Positions 29,995-41,956 of a stretch of 64,000 nt of DNA are shown here, piece by piece. The notes beneath the pieces were generated by a model. That model saw nothing but the letters and a program-made list of their open reading frames with translations. It did no database searches and was not told where the DNA came from. The first letter of the stretch is position 1. Each line of letters starts with the position of its first letter. Made by a program: the position numbers and the translations under genes. Source of the DNA: Phallusia mammillata (lineage: Eukaryota; Chordata; Ascidiacea; Phlebobranchia; Ascidiidae); the NCBI GenBank assembly GCA_003260075.1, contig QLIY01000130.1:1-64000 (forward strand). The letters run 5' to 3'.

Positions 29995-31023
29995 TTCCTG
30001 TTTATGCAAGTTTAGAGTGTTGCTTTTCGTGTGTTTCGAGTAAAACAGTCGTGTTTCAAATACAAGACTTTATTTGTTTTACCCAGGGAGTCCAACCGCT
30101 TGTCATATGGGTTCAGGTTCGGTTCGGGTTCACTTCGTTTTGTTTTTAAGGGTTCGGGTTCGGTTCAGGTTTTTAAAAATGTTTATTTTCGGGTTCGGGT
30201 TTTGTTCCAGTTTGGGCGAATTATGCGGTCCGAACCGGTTTGCGGTTTTAAAACCGGTTCAAATTTTCATTTGTTTCAATTTAATCTACCGATCATCTAC
30301 CTGGCCTTATAAAACTCCAGAAGAATTTTGATAGTGCACTGTTATTTTTGACACCCCCTATAAGTGTTATCTCGCGTGTGCTGTTTTGAAAAAAAAACAA
30401 AAAAATGAAACAGACTGCATTTTTTACTGGTTCAGTTCCGGTTCGGGTCCAACGCCAAACAAAATATGGGGTTCAACTCCGGTTCGGGTTTTTGGAAAAT
30501 CGTAGTTAGCGGTTCGGGTTCGGTTCGGGTTTAATGAAATTACCCGCTCAAACCGGTTCGCGGGTTCGGGTTCAGTTCCGGTTCGACTCCCTGGTTTTAC
30601 CTGTTTGTTGAATATCGAACCAAGAACAAAAACGTGTTTGTCTGAAACGTCAATTCACAAAAAAATCAGCAAACCAAAAATATGCTTTTCGTTTTGGTAA
30701 ACAATGCCATTTATTGAAATGCCCTGATTCAAAAAATAAATCTGTGTTCTGCGAAAAATTCCGTCAAAGTTGTAAAAGAAGATATGCATGATTGATTTTT
30801 AGTAAAATTAAAGGAAAGAAAGATTTTTTAGTTTTTAGTTGTTTCTGTTATTTTTGTCATAATAAAACCTGCAAACATCAATTTCATAGTTTCCTGTTTT
30901 GTCCGATTATTGTGTAGGAAACGTTTTTTGAATTTAGAAAAAGTGCAGATGGAAAACTAAATTTTGCAACAGAAACAAAAACAGCCAATTTGATTTGCAC
31001 TTTTTGCAGTAATTTCATTTGCA
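29995..31023. other. Region between copy D and PAF1
   Basis: A 510-bp hAT-like element (30084-30593) fills half of it. The remainder is AT-rich sequence with no recognisable gene; the last part should hold the PAF1 promoter. The filler-run base changes from C to G somewhere across 28682-31644, so a contig join may lie here. Confidence 0.55.
30084..30593. mobile_element. hAT-like element with internal GGTTCGGG repeats
   Basis: The ends CAGGGAGTCCAACC and GGTTCGACTCCCTG are imperfect inverted repeats. The 8-bp sequence GTTTTACC flanks both sides exactly (30076-30083 and 30594-30601). More than ten copies of GGTTCGGG or near variants fill the interior. Open frames inside are by-products of this repeat. 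Confidence 0.88.
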
Positions 31024-33214
31024 ATGGCACCAACGGTGCAAAAACCTGGCCAACGATCAGACGACAAACACAGGTTTGTAACTTTACCAATAAATCTGAT
31101 AATAAACAATAACCTAATAAAGGAAATTACCTGATTTTAACACTGAAATCTACGAAATGATTTTTTTCCATGTACTTTGATATGAATGTGGAAAAGATCA
31201 TTAAGAAGTTTAAGTTTAAGATAAACTAAGGTTTTCATTAACTTTAGGTGCATCTGGCTACCTTTGTCTACTTTAATAACCACTGCTTGTGTGTGCAATA
31301 TGACATGCCTGACACTTTGCACACTGTCACTGTCCATCTAGGTTGCTAAACCCTCTTTTGTGAACTGCCATATTTATTGTACAGGTCAAGAACATCTGTG
31401 GAAAGAGGCAGTGGTCTTATTACGAGAGTAAAATATTGCAACACTTTGCCTGATATTCCATTTGATCCAAAATTTATCAGATATCCATTTGATGCAAACA
31501 GGTTTGCTTTAATAAATAATTTGCACAGATTTTGTCTCTTGAAAAGTATGCATGTTGATGTGGATAATAGCTGACTACATGTATTAAACAAGTAACAAAA
31601 AATAAACAAGTAACATCTTAAAGACTTAAAGACGCCAACAAAGTGGGGGGGGGGCAGTACTAATGTTTTGCACAGATTCTGTCTCTTGTATAGTATGCAT
31701 GTTAATGTTGATGATAGCTGACTACATTCATTTCGAAAAATAAAAAAATGAAACATATATGAGACTTAAAATTTGCCAACAAAGTTCTCAAATAGAGATG
31801 TTTATTTCACCTATGTAGGCATTAGCACTTGTCTCCAAAATGTTTGTTTTAAGTGGTAACTGTTTACTTATATTGTAAATCTAGAATAGAAGAATAATTG
31901 ATCATCTACTATATATTTTTATTGCAGATTTGTTGAATACAAACCGACATCACTGGAAAAGCTTCACAAGACCGAACTGCACACAGACCATGATGGGGGG
32001 GGGGAATATAGATGTATATTTTACCATGATAGGCATTAGCATTTGTTTCTGTAAGGTTTGTTTTAATGAGTAATTGTCAAAATCAAACTATTGGTTTACA
32101 TGTATTGTAAATCTAGAACAGTAGAAAAAATGATTATGTTGGGTGAGATTAAAATTATTTTGCTCACTATTTTGATTGCAGATTTGTTGAATACAAACCA
32201 ACATCACTGGAAAAGCTTCACAAGACCGAACTGCACACAGACCATGATCTGGGTGTTGTCATCGATCTTATCAACCCAAACACTTACAAGGTAAAAACTA
32301 ATCAACCTATCCCAGATGCTTTGCTCGTCTTTATGTAGAACCACTGTCTGGGGAACCTATTTGTTTTTTATGACATTTGTAACATGTCCTGCTATAGATT
32401 GATCGAAATACATGGCTCGATCCAGCTGATGAAGCTTTACTTGAAGAGGATCTGCCAGGGGGGGGGGTAACCCAAACACTTACAAGGTAAAAACTAATCA
32501 ACCTATTTACTTTAACATCATATATACTTGCTTTGCTCATATTTATGTTTTAATTTCTAAAATATCATGATCTAGAGAACCTATTTGTTTTTTATGATTC
32601 ATATTTGAAACATTTTCTGCTGTAGATTGATCGTAACACATGGCTCGATCCAGCTGATGAAGCTTTACTTGAAGAGGATCTGCCAGCTCCACAAGACTCA
32701 AAAAGGTCTTGTTCTTTTGTTTGTGATCAAACTGGCCTAAATCAAAATTTATGTTTATTAAAACAATAACCCGCTGATGTAAAAAAATGAACATAAATTC
32801 ACAACTGGGATCAGCCCTAAAGCCTCTATGCAGACCAGCGATCACGGCACACTCATATATAAATCACAGTACGCCAGGCCCATTGAAGGCTCTATACCGA
32901 ATCAGCCGGTCACCAAGCATTCACCACCATATGGCAAGGCGTAGGCTAGAAAAATCTAGCCTGCGGTGGGATTCGAACCCACGACAGGAGTCTTTCCGGG
33001 ACTCGCGCTCTACCAACTGAGCTACACAGGCTCAGTGGAGAATCCGNTTATGCAAGTAGTTAAAGGTTTTGTAATATGACTGTGACTCACTGGTCTTGTT
33101 TTTCATAATGTTAAGTATATACTGATGTGATTTTCTTTGTGGGTTTTTAGATCTAAACAGCATAGTAAAAATGTGTCATGGTTGAGAAGAAGTGAATATA
33201 TTTCCCAGGAGTTC

Positions 33215-33251
<37 letters not shown>

Positions 33252-36200
33252 ACTGGTCTTGTTTTTCATAACGTTAAGTACTGATGAAATTTTGTTTGTG
33301 CTTTTAGATCTAAACAGCATAGTAAGAATGTGTCATGGTTGAGAAGAAGTGAATACATTTCCCAGGAGTTCAACAGATATGGTGTATCAGCTGTTAACAT
33401 CGAAACAAGGTGTGTGTTTTCAGAATATTTATTTATTAATCTGACTGGCCCACATTGCATCAAAAAGCATTATTCTTTCATTTTGTAATATATTTGAATT
33501 TTATGCAGATGGATTAAATAATTTTGTACCCTATTACTTGGCTCAAAAACCTATGTTTTTCGGTGCTGTTGTTGTCTTACAAAGCCAATTAAAAATGACA
33601 AATTTGATAAAGTAACAATGCAAATAAAATTTGACTTGACTTGAGTAACTTGCCAAATTTCCCAACAAAAATGGTTTGGATTTACGACTGCTTTGTAATT
33701 AAATGGATTATGCAATTAACCAGATTTGTCTGTATGGTCACTGTCAGTGTTTTTTAAAATGTGTTTAAAAAATCCATCGATAGTACTTACTAAGTCTTTG
33801 ATGTATTTTTTTTGTTCAGGATTGGTGGTGGAGTGAAGGATTTGTTCAAACAAGAAGAGATGTATAAAGATCGTGATGGTCAAATTGCTGCCATTCAAAA
33901 AACTTTCGAAGATGCGAAACAAGAAATTACAAAACATCACAGCAAACCTAATGTCTACCCAGTGGATGTTCTGCCTATCTACCCAGACACTAAGGTGGTT
34001 TATTTACAAATTTACATGTTTTTAAATATTTTATGTTTAAGTGTGTAGTAAAAAGGAACACTACCTTGCACATGGGATAAATTTATTTGACCCTTTCAAA
34101 ACAAAAAAAGTAGAAGTGGTTCTGGTTATTTGCATCCAATAATTTGACAAGCTCACCATATATTGTTTGGAATTTGCAATCTCCATGCAATTAAACAAAA
34201 CATGTAATTAACTGTTAAGCAACTAAACAGGGAAAAATTTGAAACATAAAACTAAAAATGATTTTCTTTTCAGATGTGGCAACATCCAAGTGCTCAAGTT
34301 ATATTTGACACAGACCCAGCGATCCCTGGTAAACCACAACAAGAACAAATTGAAGAAATGTCACAAGCCATGATAAGGTTGGTACTTTACTCAGGGAAGT
34401 AATGAGTTGCATACTAAATAAGCAACCAATACCCAATTATCTGTTGCACTTTTCTGCCCTAGCAAAAACTTTCACCTGTCTGTTTCTATGTGGTCAAGGA
34501 TTTTTTAAAGGAAATGAATTCATGTAGCATATATTTTAAATATTTTTGCCTCTGAATATCATGAAGCATTCAAACTATTGCTTTCTCCATGCTGCATACC
34601 ATATGTATCTTCTCCAGACAATTCATCATGAAATTTACATCTACCACAAATCTTCAAGAACACATTGTTTCAAGCCCAAGATAGCTTTGTCCCAAAGGTG
34701 TACAACAAAAAATGAAACAAAAAGCACCTTCGCCTTTGTAGTGTATCTGCTACACTTAAATACAGGTTTTAAACTGAAAATGTATTATGCAGAGGTATGG
34801 TAGATGAGGAAGGCGATCAGTTCGTCGCATATTTCCTCCCGACGCCGGAAACTCGGGGAAAGAGAAAGCGTGACAATGAAGAAGGCCTTGAGTATGATCC
34901 AGAATCAACATATGACTATAGGTAAAAAAAATGCTTAAACATTTGTTCAATATGCTACTTAATAGGGATGGGCCAAGCCGAGCCAGAACCCGAGTACTCG
35001 GTTCTGAGCATCGCTGTTTTTGATGCTCGGTGCTCGGCTGATCAGTTTCACAAACTGACCCGAGCATTAAATTTGCATATCCATGCCCTGCTAACATAAT
35101 AAACTAGTGTTCAAAAGGGTATCCAAGAACGTTTTAAAAGCATTAGATTGTGGAAAACGTGTACTTGTGGGGCCTGTACAGCTTAATACACTGCTGGTGA
35201 TGTAAGGGGGGGGGGGGAAAGGGTATCCAAGAACGAAAATGACTGTTGTTTTAAAAGCATTAGATTGTGGAAAATGTGTACTTGTGGGGCCTGTACAGCT
35301 TAATACACTGCTGGTGATGTAAGGGACCTCGGAAAACTACAAAACTAGAGTGTAATAGGTAATGTTTGTGATGTCACAATGCTCCGCGCATGCTCAGCTG
35401 AGCACCGAGCATTAATGTGAGATGCTCGGTGCTCGACCAAACAGAACATTTGCAGTTTTGGCCAATCCCTATACTTAACACTTTATTTTCCAGACTTGCA
35501 CGAGAATACAACTGGAATGTTAAGAACAAAGCCTCGAAAGGATATGAAGAAAATTTCTACTTTGTTTTCCGAGAAGATGGAGTATTTTACAATGAGTTGG
35601 AGACAAGGTCAGTCATCAGTAAACACATTAAAGCATATCATTGGGCACTTTATTGTTAGATTTATTTGTTTGCCTGTACAGGTTAGGCACACACATTGCA
35701 AATGGTAGCCTGTCAATAGAATATGTTACTGTGAATATCATACCAATACATTATGCCAATACATTTGAATAGTAAAGCATGTCAATTTTTACATCTTTTG
35801 GGCCATTATATGTGTCATTAAACTTGTAAACAGATCCGTGTAGGTTATGTTTGTCGGTGAGGCGATCGTTTGTAAAAATAATAAAGTGGGTGATTGAATA
35901 AAGGGCCTTATTGTGGTGCGATGACAAACAAGTAACATGCTGCTTTTGTTAGTAAGGTTGTTCAACAGAATATATGGTCAGCAAAATGCATTAAAAACTC
36001 ATGTATTTGTTTTACTTCCAGAGTTCGATTGAGCAAGCGAAGGGCCAAGGGAGGAGGTGGCGTGCAATCAGCTACGAATGCTGTCCTAGCTGTACGACAT
36101 CGTGAGCTAAATGAACAGGAAATCGCAGCCCAAGAAATGAGAAGGATTCAGCTTGAACCTCTTGAACCCGATGATGAAGAGGAGGAAGGAGCAGAGGAGG

Positions 36201-38509
36201 AGGAGGGAGAGGAAAATATGGAGGAAGAGAAAGGAGAAGAGGAGGTTTGAGAAAATATAGTAAAGACATAGATAATTAGTTGGGATACGCCCTGTTGCGT
36301 TCTTCCAGACCAACAATCACGGCACACTCATATAGAAATCATAGTATGCCAGGCCCATTGAAGGCGTCATACCGAATCAGCAGGTCACCAAGCATTCACC
36401 ATATGGCAAGTCAGAGGCTAGAAAAATCTAGCCTGCGGTGGGATTCAATCCCACAACAGGAGTCTTTCCGGGACTCGTGCCCTAGCAACTGAGTTACACA
36501 GGCTCAGTGGAGAACTCAGTTGAATTACAATCCAATTTATTTATATGAGACAACCTCAAGGTCCAGAAGAGAAAAAATACCAGACATTTTCTGGCCTCTT
36601 TTTGAACACTTGCCATAACAAGACGGGCACTTAATTGAGAAGAAAATGCTATACTCTGCAATATTTTTACTTCACAGTAACGATGTAAAGTTTATACATT
36701 TAATTTGTGAGCCCTAGTAGGTAAAACTGCTGTCTTGTTGGGCCTGGTTTTGTCCGAGCAGTTGGGGGGGGGGCCCAAAGTTGAATTACAATCCAATTTA
36801 TTTATATGAGACAACCTCAAAGTCCAGAAGAGAAAAAATACCAGACATTTTCTGGCCTCTTTTTGAACACTTGCCATAACAAGACGGGCACTTAATTGAG
36901 AAGAAAATGCTATACTCTGCAATATTTTTACTTCACAGTAACGATGTAAAGTTTATACATTTAATTTGTGAGCCCTAGTAGGTAAAACTGCTGTCTTGTT
37001 GGGCCTGGTTTTGTCCGAGCAGTTATAAATATAGTTGCTGTCAGCTACTTTGTGTAATGTAGTGCAGTTAGTTCAAAACAACACAAGCAGATCTGCACAG
37101 CTCCTTTTCCACTGCTGTTCTTTAACAGTCCAAAATATGAATGTTTTCATCATTGCTTTCAGTCATTAAACATTAACTCAAGCTTTTCTGCGAAAGTGTT
37201 TTCTGTACCAAAGTATCCACATATATTCATGTCACTGCTTTGAGTAATATTTAATGAAACAATAAGTGTAAATTTTTTTGGTTTTGATGCAGGAAAATGA
37301 GGAAGCTAAAGAAGAAGAAGAAGATGGAGATGATGATGAAAATAATGTTGCAGCGGGAGCAGGATCTGATGTGGAAGACACAGCAGAAGAAATGGAAGAA
37401 GAAAAAGAGGCTGACTCATCATCAGGTAAGCATTAGTAGGGATACCAACCCTTCTGGCAAATGTATTTTTATTCCGACGTTTCGATGTCAGGGTAAATAA
37501 CACTAAATGCGCATAGTACAGTGCACGATAACAAGACGTCAAAACGTCGAAATAAAAATGCATTTGCCAGAAGAGCTCTATAAACTTGATTTTATGCCTG
37601 GCAGCAATAGCTTATATTTTAGTAAGGATATAAACGCCTAACCCCATAGAGATACTAGCACCTCATGTCAGTCGTACACTGAGCTAAATTTTGATAGGTG
37701 GTACAAAGAGCTCAGTTATTTGTTTAGTAGCTTAGAAGGGGTAAGGTTGGGGAGTAAGTTTTGGAAATTTTGGAAATTTTAATGATAATACCTTACCCCA
37801 AGTCCCAACCAAATAGTTCTAACTGTCAGCATTTTTGGTGATCTACCATTTTTGGTGATTAAAAATAAGTGTTTGTGCTCTTTGTGCCACTTATTGAAAT
37901 TTCTCTAAATATGAGGTAGACATGAGGTTTGGTTTTAGTAGCTCCACTCCTCTTTAGCTTCATAATATATAATTCAGCTCTTTGCATCAATCAAAAGTTA
38001 GCTCAATGTGTGTCTGAGATTAGGTACCATGTTGGTAGAATTTTCCCCAAATCTACCATATTCAGTGGTGGGATTCAGCCGCTTCGCATCGGTTCTGTAG
38101 AACAGTCTAATGAAACTTTATGAGATCAGCGAAACGGTTAGCATTACTAGTTACTGTCAATGGACTTTTTGTAATAGAAAAGTGATGAAAAATATGACTT
38201 TTGTGATAAAACCGGCTGACAAAAAATTTGAATCCCACCACTGGGTACGGTGTTTGTAGAATTTTCCATAAATCTACCATATTGCATAACACTACAAACT
38301 TGTCGTATGCAGATGAGGAAGTACACAGTGATGCAGAAGAACAAGCTGGATCGGATGCGGATTCATCTTCTGCTGATGAGGAAGAGACAGGAGGACAGGA
38401 GCAAGAGCAAGACGAAGATTCTTCACCAGATGAGGATGCCGGTTCAGAGGGTCATGCGGATGAAAATGAAATCTTCGGCAGTGCGTCGTCATCTTCTGAT
38501 TCAGACTGA
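31024..38509 (+). CDS. PAF1: RNA polymerase II-associated factor 1 homologue (PAF1)
   Basis: Twelve exons: 31024-31073, 31385-31501, 32182-32290, 32626-32705, 33308-33409, 33820-33994, 34274-34377, 34793-34921, 35494-35607, 36022-36244, 37293-37425, 38313-38509 (510 aa; the human protein is of similar length). Recognisable blocks are [90 protein letters not shown] and VRLSKRR. From about residue 390 the tail is very acidic, rich in Glu, Asp and Ser, as in animal PAF1. PAF1 is a scaffold of the PAF1 complex in the nucleus, acting in elongation and histone modification. Exons 3, 4 and 5 have truncated haplotype copies at 31928-31994, 32398-32457 and 33151-33219, each ending at a G run. A candidate AATAAA lies at 39188. 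Confidence 0.95.
32781..33041 (-). repeat. tRNA-derived SINE, near full length
   Basis: Read on minus, the element opens with a tRNA-like head (32958-33032) holding an A box (TAGCTCAGTTGG) and a B box (GGTTCGAATCC). The acceptor, D, anticodon and T stems can be drawn. The anticodon loop would be CCGGAAA, lacking the U33 of a working tRNA. A unique body follows with GCTTGGTGACCGG and GAGTGTGCCGTGATCGC, and a tail ends GAATTTATGTTCATTTTTTT. It lies in intron 4 of PAF1. Related pieces occur at 36302-36515, 6777-6912, 42603-42650 and 48966-49075. Confidence 0.88.
34963..35471. mobile_element. TAGGGATGGGCCAA-ended MITE in PAF1 intron 8
   Basis: The ends TAGGGATGGGCCAA and TTGGCCAATCCCTA are inverted repeats. 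TACTTAA flanks both sides (34956-34962 and 35472-35478). The interior repeats GAGCACCGAGCAT-like motifs near both ends. A 12-G run at 35206-35217 splits it and about 110 bp are duplicated around the run. A second copy in opposite orientation starts at 44949, and a decayed piece is near 48530-48665. Confidence 0.82.
36302..36515 (-). repeat. tRNA-derived SINE, second copy
   Basis: Same family as the copy at 32781-33041, in the same orientation, located in intron 10 of PAF1. The tRNA-like head is at 36430-36504. Its B box is altered (GGGATTGAATCC) and the D-loop carries changes. The 3' tail is shorter, stopping near the GATTGTTGGTCT side. Confidence 0.85.
37451..37611. repeat. Foldback repeat in PAF1 intron 11
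   Basis: CTTCTGGCAAATG with TTCCGACGTTTCG at the left pairs with CGTCGAAATAAAAATG and CATTTGCCAGAAG at the right (to 37573), around a loop of roughly 50 bp. The flank ATGCCTGGCAGCA is the inverse of the TGCTGCCAGGCAT seen at 3429. Same family as 3429-3546. Confidence 0.75.
38063..38243. mobile_element. Short CAGTGGTGGGATTCA-ended MITE
   Basis: The ends CAGTGGTGGGATTCA and TGAATCCCACCACTG are near-perfect inverted repeats, a hAT-type terminus. No 8-bp duplication flanks it. Instead about 40 bp ending ATCTACCATATT occurs both just before and just after the element. Confidence 0.75.
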
Positions 38510-41402
38510 GTTCATGGGTCAGTGAGAGTATTAATGGTTAATGAAGTAGCGGAAAGTGAAGAGAAGAAATGAAATGGGGATGAAACTGTTTGACACTGGG
38601 TGGAGTTTGACTTGAACCAAACTAAGTGTCAATTTGTTTACAATGTGTTGTACCTGATGCTAGCTTTGTTTTTCTGCAGTATCCTTTCACAAGTAATCAT
38701 GAAAACAAAATATAAAAATTGGAGTTCTTAGTCTACAACTAATTGCAGATGCATTTCTACATTCACACTGTTGTACGTTGCAATTCTAACCTTTTTCAAT
38801 GGTTGACAAAATATGCTGAAACTGAAAGTAATGATCAGCTAAGATTAAAATTTGTGAATGTAGTATTTAACGTGTGCACTGTCTGCAAACACTGTTTTGT
38901 TGTTGAGTTTCTACATCGACATATTTCTTGTAAAAGTGAAATGTCAAAAAATAGTAATGACTGACAAATATAATGTAGAAGTTGTATGTGCCCATAACAC
39001 ATTAAAACAGAATTTCTAGCAAAGCTAAAATTGGGATGCAATTCTTAAGAGTTGTAGCTGCAAGTTATAAAAAAACAGTAACCATTGTATTCAAAATAAA
39101 AACAATCACTATGATGACACAAACCAACTTGTGTTTCCAGGTTCTGCTATTTATACTGACACATGGTGTAGTTTGTAATGGATGCAAAATAAAAGCTGTT
39201 TGTAAATTTAGCAGAAATGCCACATAAGTGTATTGACTTTTAGCTACAGGATGTGGTCAGCACACCCATATATCAAGCTGCAGATGAATTTGTTTTTAAT
39301 GCCTAACTCTTGTTTGTGAGACAAAAACACACAGTTTCTTTGTAAACTGGTTAAAACTCAGTTTTATTCACCGAATGGACCTGAAAGCAGGTCACAGCGC
39401 TAGACAAAGTATCCAACATGACATTGATAAATATATTTACAAACATAAAACTAATGTCACAAAAATTTCATTTGCACTAAGTTGCATTTACAAATACTTA
39501 ACATTTTTAAAGTTGGTTAATTCTGAAAAATGGGGGGGGGGGCGCACCAAGTTGCAAGCTTCTAGCAAAATACACTAAAAGAATAAAGTCCATTTACAAA
39601 TACTTAACATTTTTAAAGTTGGTTAATTCTGAAAAATGGGAAGTGTCGCTTGTGTACTAAACAGTCACGTAAGTTCTATTGCCATGTTACACAACTTTTT
39701 AATTAGTTTCAGTATAGTGAATTTGAGAATTTATAGCAGGGGTGTCCCGGCTAAAAGTTATTAGAAAAAAAAAAAAAAATTGGGCAACACTGATTTATAG
39801 TGTGAAATTGTCATAAAGAATGTTTTATCTGTTGCTAAAATGAATGCAGACACAAAAATACACAATAGAACTGTACATGTAAACAACAATGCATAAATTT
39901 TGAGATGAATTGGAACCTGAAAGATTGGTATTGTGGAAAAATATAGGTATGCATTCGACAAAGAGCAAAAAGATTAACAAACAAACATGGGTAGTTGGAA
40001 CTTTATCTTGCTTCGTTTGTGTGTAATTGAACAATGATGGTACGATGTGTATTCAGTTGATTGGTAGGCAATTGGCCAATAAGAATACAACAACAGAACA
40101 CTAACTGTGTCTGATAATGCAGACATTGTTTAGTGCAATAGAAAGAGGTAATCTACAAACATTCACCAGTTTTAGGGATATACATACACAATAGACCAAA
40201 ATAACAAAAAAAAACTTTGGTTTACTCTTGTAAGAAGTACGCACCAAATTCTTATTTCGGGATTGTTTAAAATTTGCACAAATGTCTGATAAAAATAATG
40301 GTTTCAACATTGCAAACATTAATTTGAGGTACATGGTAAAAAACAACAATAGAAATCTTATGTTTTCAAAATGTACTTTCTACACAATGTAAATAAATGT
40401 TGCGGAAAGACCAATAAAATGGATATTCTTTGTGAAACCAGACATGTTTTACCACAAAATGTGGAATATAAGATTCATTCACTTGATGCGGTGTAGCACA
40501 CAGATAAAAGAGCGTTATATGTGTCACAGTTCGACTAAAATTAATGGTAAATGACCACAGGGTGGCGACAAAAACACAGTACCAAGTGAAAGTAACCGTA
40601 GTCGAGAGACAGTCACCAGTTACTGGGTGATTTGATAGGAAGACAAAAACATGCATAAATATCGCTACCGATCTGTACAAACAACAAATTGTGAGGGACA
40701 ATACTTAATTTACAAATTTATGGCTCTTTCTTATAGAGTTGTGGTTTTAGGTTTTTGTGTATTACTATTTATTAAGAGTTGACAGAAATAAAATTCGGCA
40801 AGGGTTTCAATTTGACATGTTTGCAAAGATTTAAAAATACAAATGGCAAACTTAAAGGCCAAAACAATTTTAAACACAAATTTTAAAAAAAGTCATTCAA
40901 ATATATGTTTTTTGAAACCCCCAAAAAGATTTAAAAAATTAAAACTAGTTTGAAACTACTGATGTTTAGGAAGTTTAATAACAGCGCGATCATCACAAAT
41001 GCAACACACATTTTGCACCAGTCTTTGTGGTGTGTATATTGAATAAAAGACAAGTAGATAGAAGGCTGGAAAAAAATTTCAGACACCAGAACTGTGTTTG
41101 TGTATTTTAAAACATATAAATCGCAATATTAGTGTTCTAATCTATTAGAACCTAGTTAGTGCATTTAAAATCCAAATGGCAGTAAACGCAAAAAATCCTA
41201 AGAAATACATTAAGAGTTGAGACTAAAACATTTGTGTATTTGATGTAGGATTGGAAATAATTTCATTGTGCACAAAATTTAGATCAGATTGTTTAGAGCA
41301 GGGGTGGGCAACCTTTGTTACTGTGGGGCCAATTACAAATGTCAGAGTTGGATCGCGGGCCGCACATGTTCATCACACAAAGTGATTTTGCTTTGTTTCT
41401 TA

Positions 41403-41438
<36 letters not shown>

Positions 41439-41956
41439 AATAATTGAACTCGTTTGCCAGTACTTTTAAAATCCAAGTGTCTCTGAGGGCCGCACAACCT
41501 TTAAAGAAGAACAGCATGCGGGGGGGGGGGGAACTCGTTTGCAAGTACTTTTAAAATTCAAGTGTCTCTGAGGGCCGCACAACCTTTAAAGAAGAACAGC
41601 ATGCGGCCCGCGGGTTGCCCACCCCCGGTTTAGAGTCTGGTCATATCAGACACATAAACAGTGCTTGGTACTCTTATATTTAACTAACTGTGTCATGTTC
41701 ATCAAAAACCAATCATATTTTTTACAAATTTACATGTCTTGGAAAAGTATCTAAAATTGACATGGATTTGCTTTGGGAAAAATTGCTTTGATTTATTGAG
41801 ATAGATTTTGCAGTTGTTGAGTACCAAGCCTAAAAATTAAAAACAAGACTTCACAATGTAGATACCAAAGTCATGGAACTTTTTCCTGTATCCGTTAGTC
41901 CGTACCACGGGACAGTACTTTCCAGCCACATGAGGGTATTGTTGATTTGAGGCTCG
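38510..41956. other. PAF1 3' region and intergenic space
   Basis: PAF1 and the SLC13 gene converge here. The first 0.7 kb is likely PAF1 3' UTR. The rest is AT-rich without a recognisable gene. It holds an 11-G filler run (39532-39542) with about 50 bp of duplicated flank, and the hAT-like element at 41299-41627. Confidence 0.6.
41299..41627. mobile_element. CAGGGGTGGGCAACC-ended hAT-like element
   Basis: The ends CAGGGGTGGGCAACC and GGTTGCCCACCCCCG are inverted repeats. GTTTAGAG flanks both sides exactly (41291-41298 and 41628-41635). Two G filler runs (41404-41437 and 41520-41531) interrupt it, and about 90 bp are present twice, so its true length is shorter than shown. Confidence 0.88.

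Noticed and set aside
30031-30331. Phe/Val/Arg-rich open frames
   Set aside because: They are read-through of the GGTTCGGG repeats of a hAT-like element.
32958-33032. A functional tRNA gene
   Set aside because: A cloverleaf and both internal promoter boxes are present, but U33 is missing and the 75-nt head is joined to a repeated body, so it is a SINE.
37297-37500. A lysine-rich short protein
   Set aside because: It is a frame-shifted reading of the acidic exon 11 of PAF1 plus intron sequence.
38250-38525. Alternative-frame peptides at the end of PAF1
   Set aside because: Acidic GA-rich codons create long frames on all strands. Only the Glu/Asp/Ser frame joins with the upstream PAF1 exon and fits the family.
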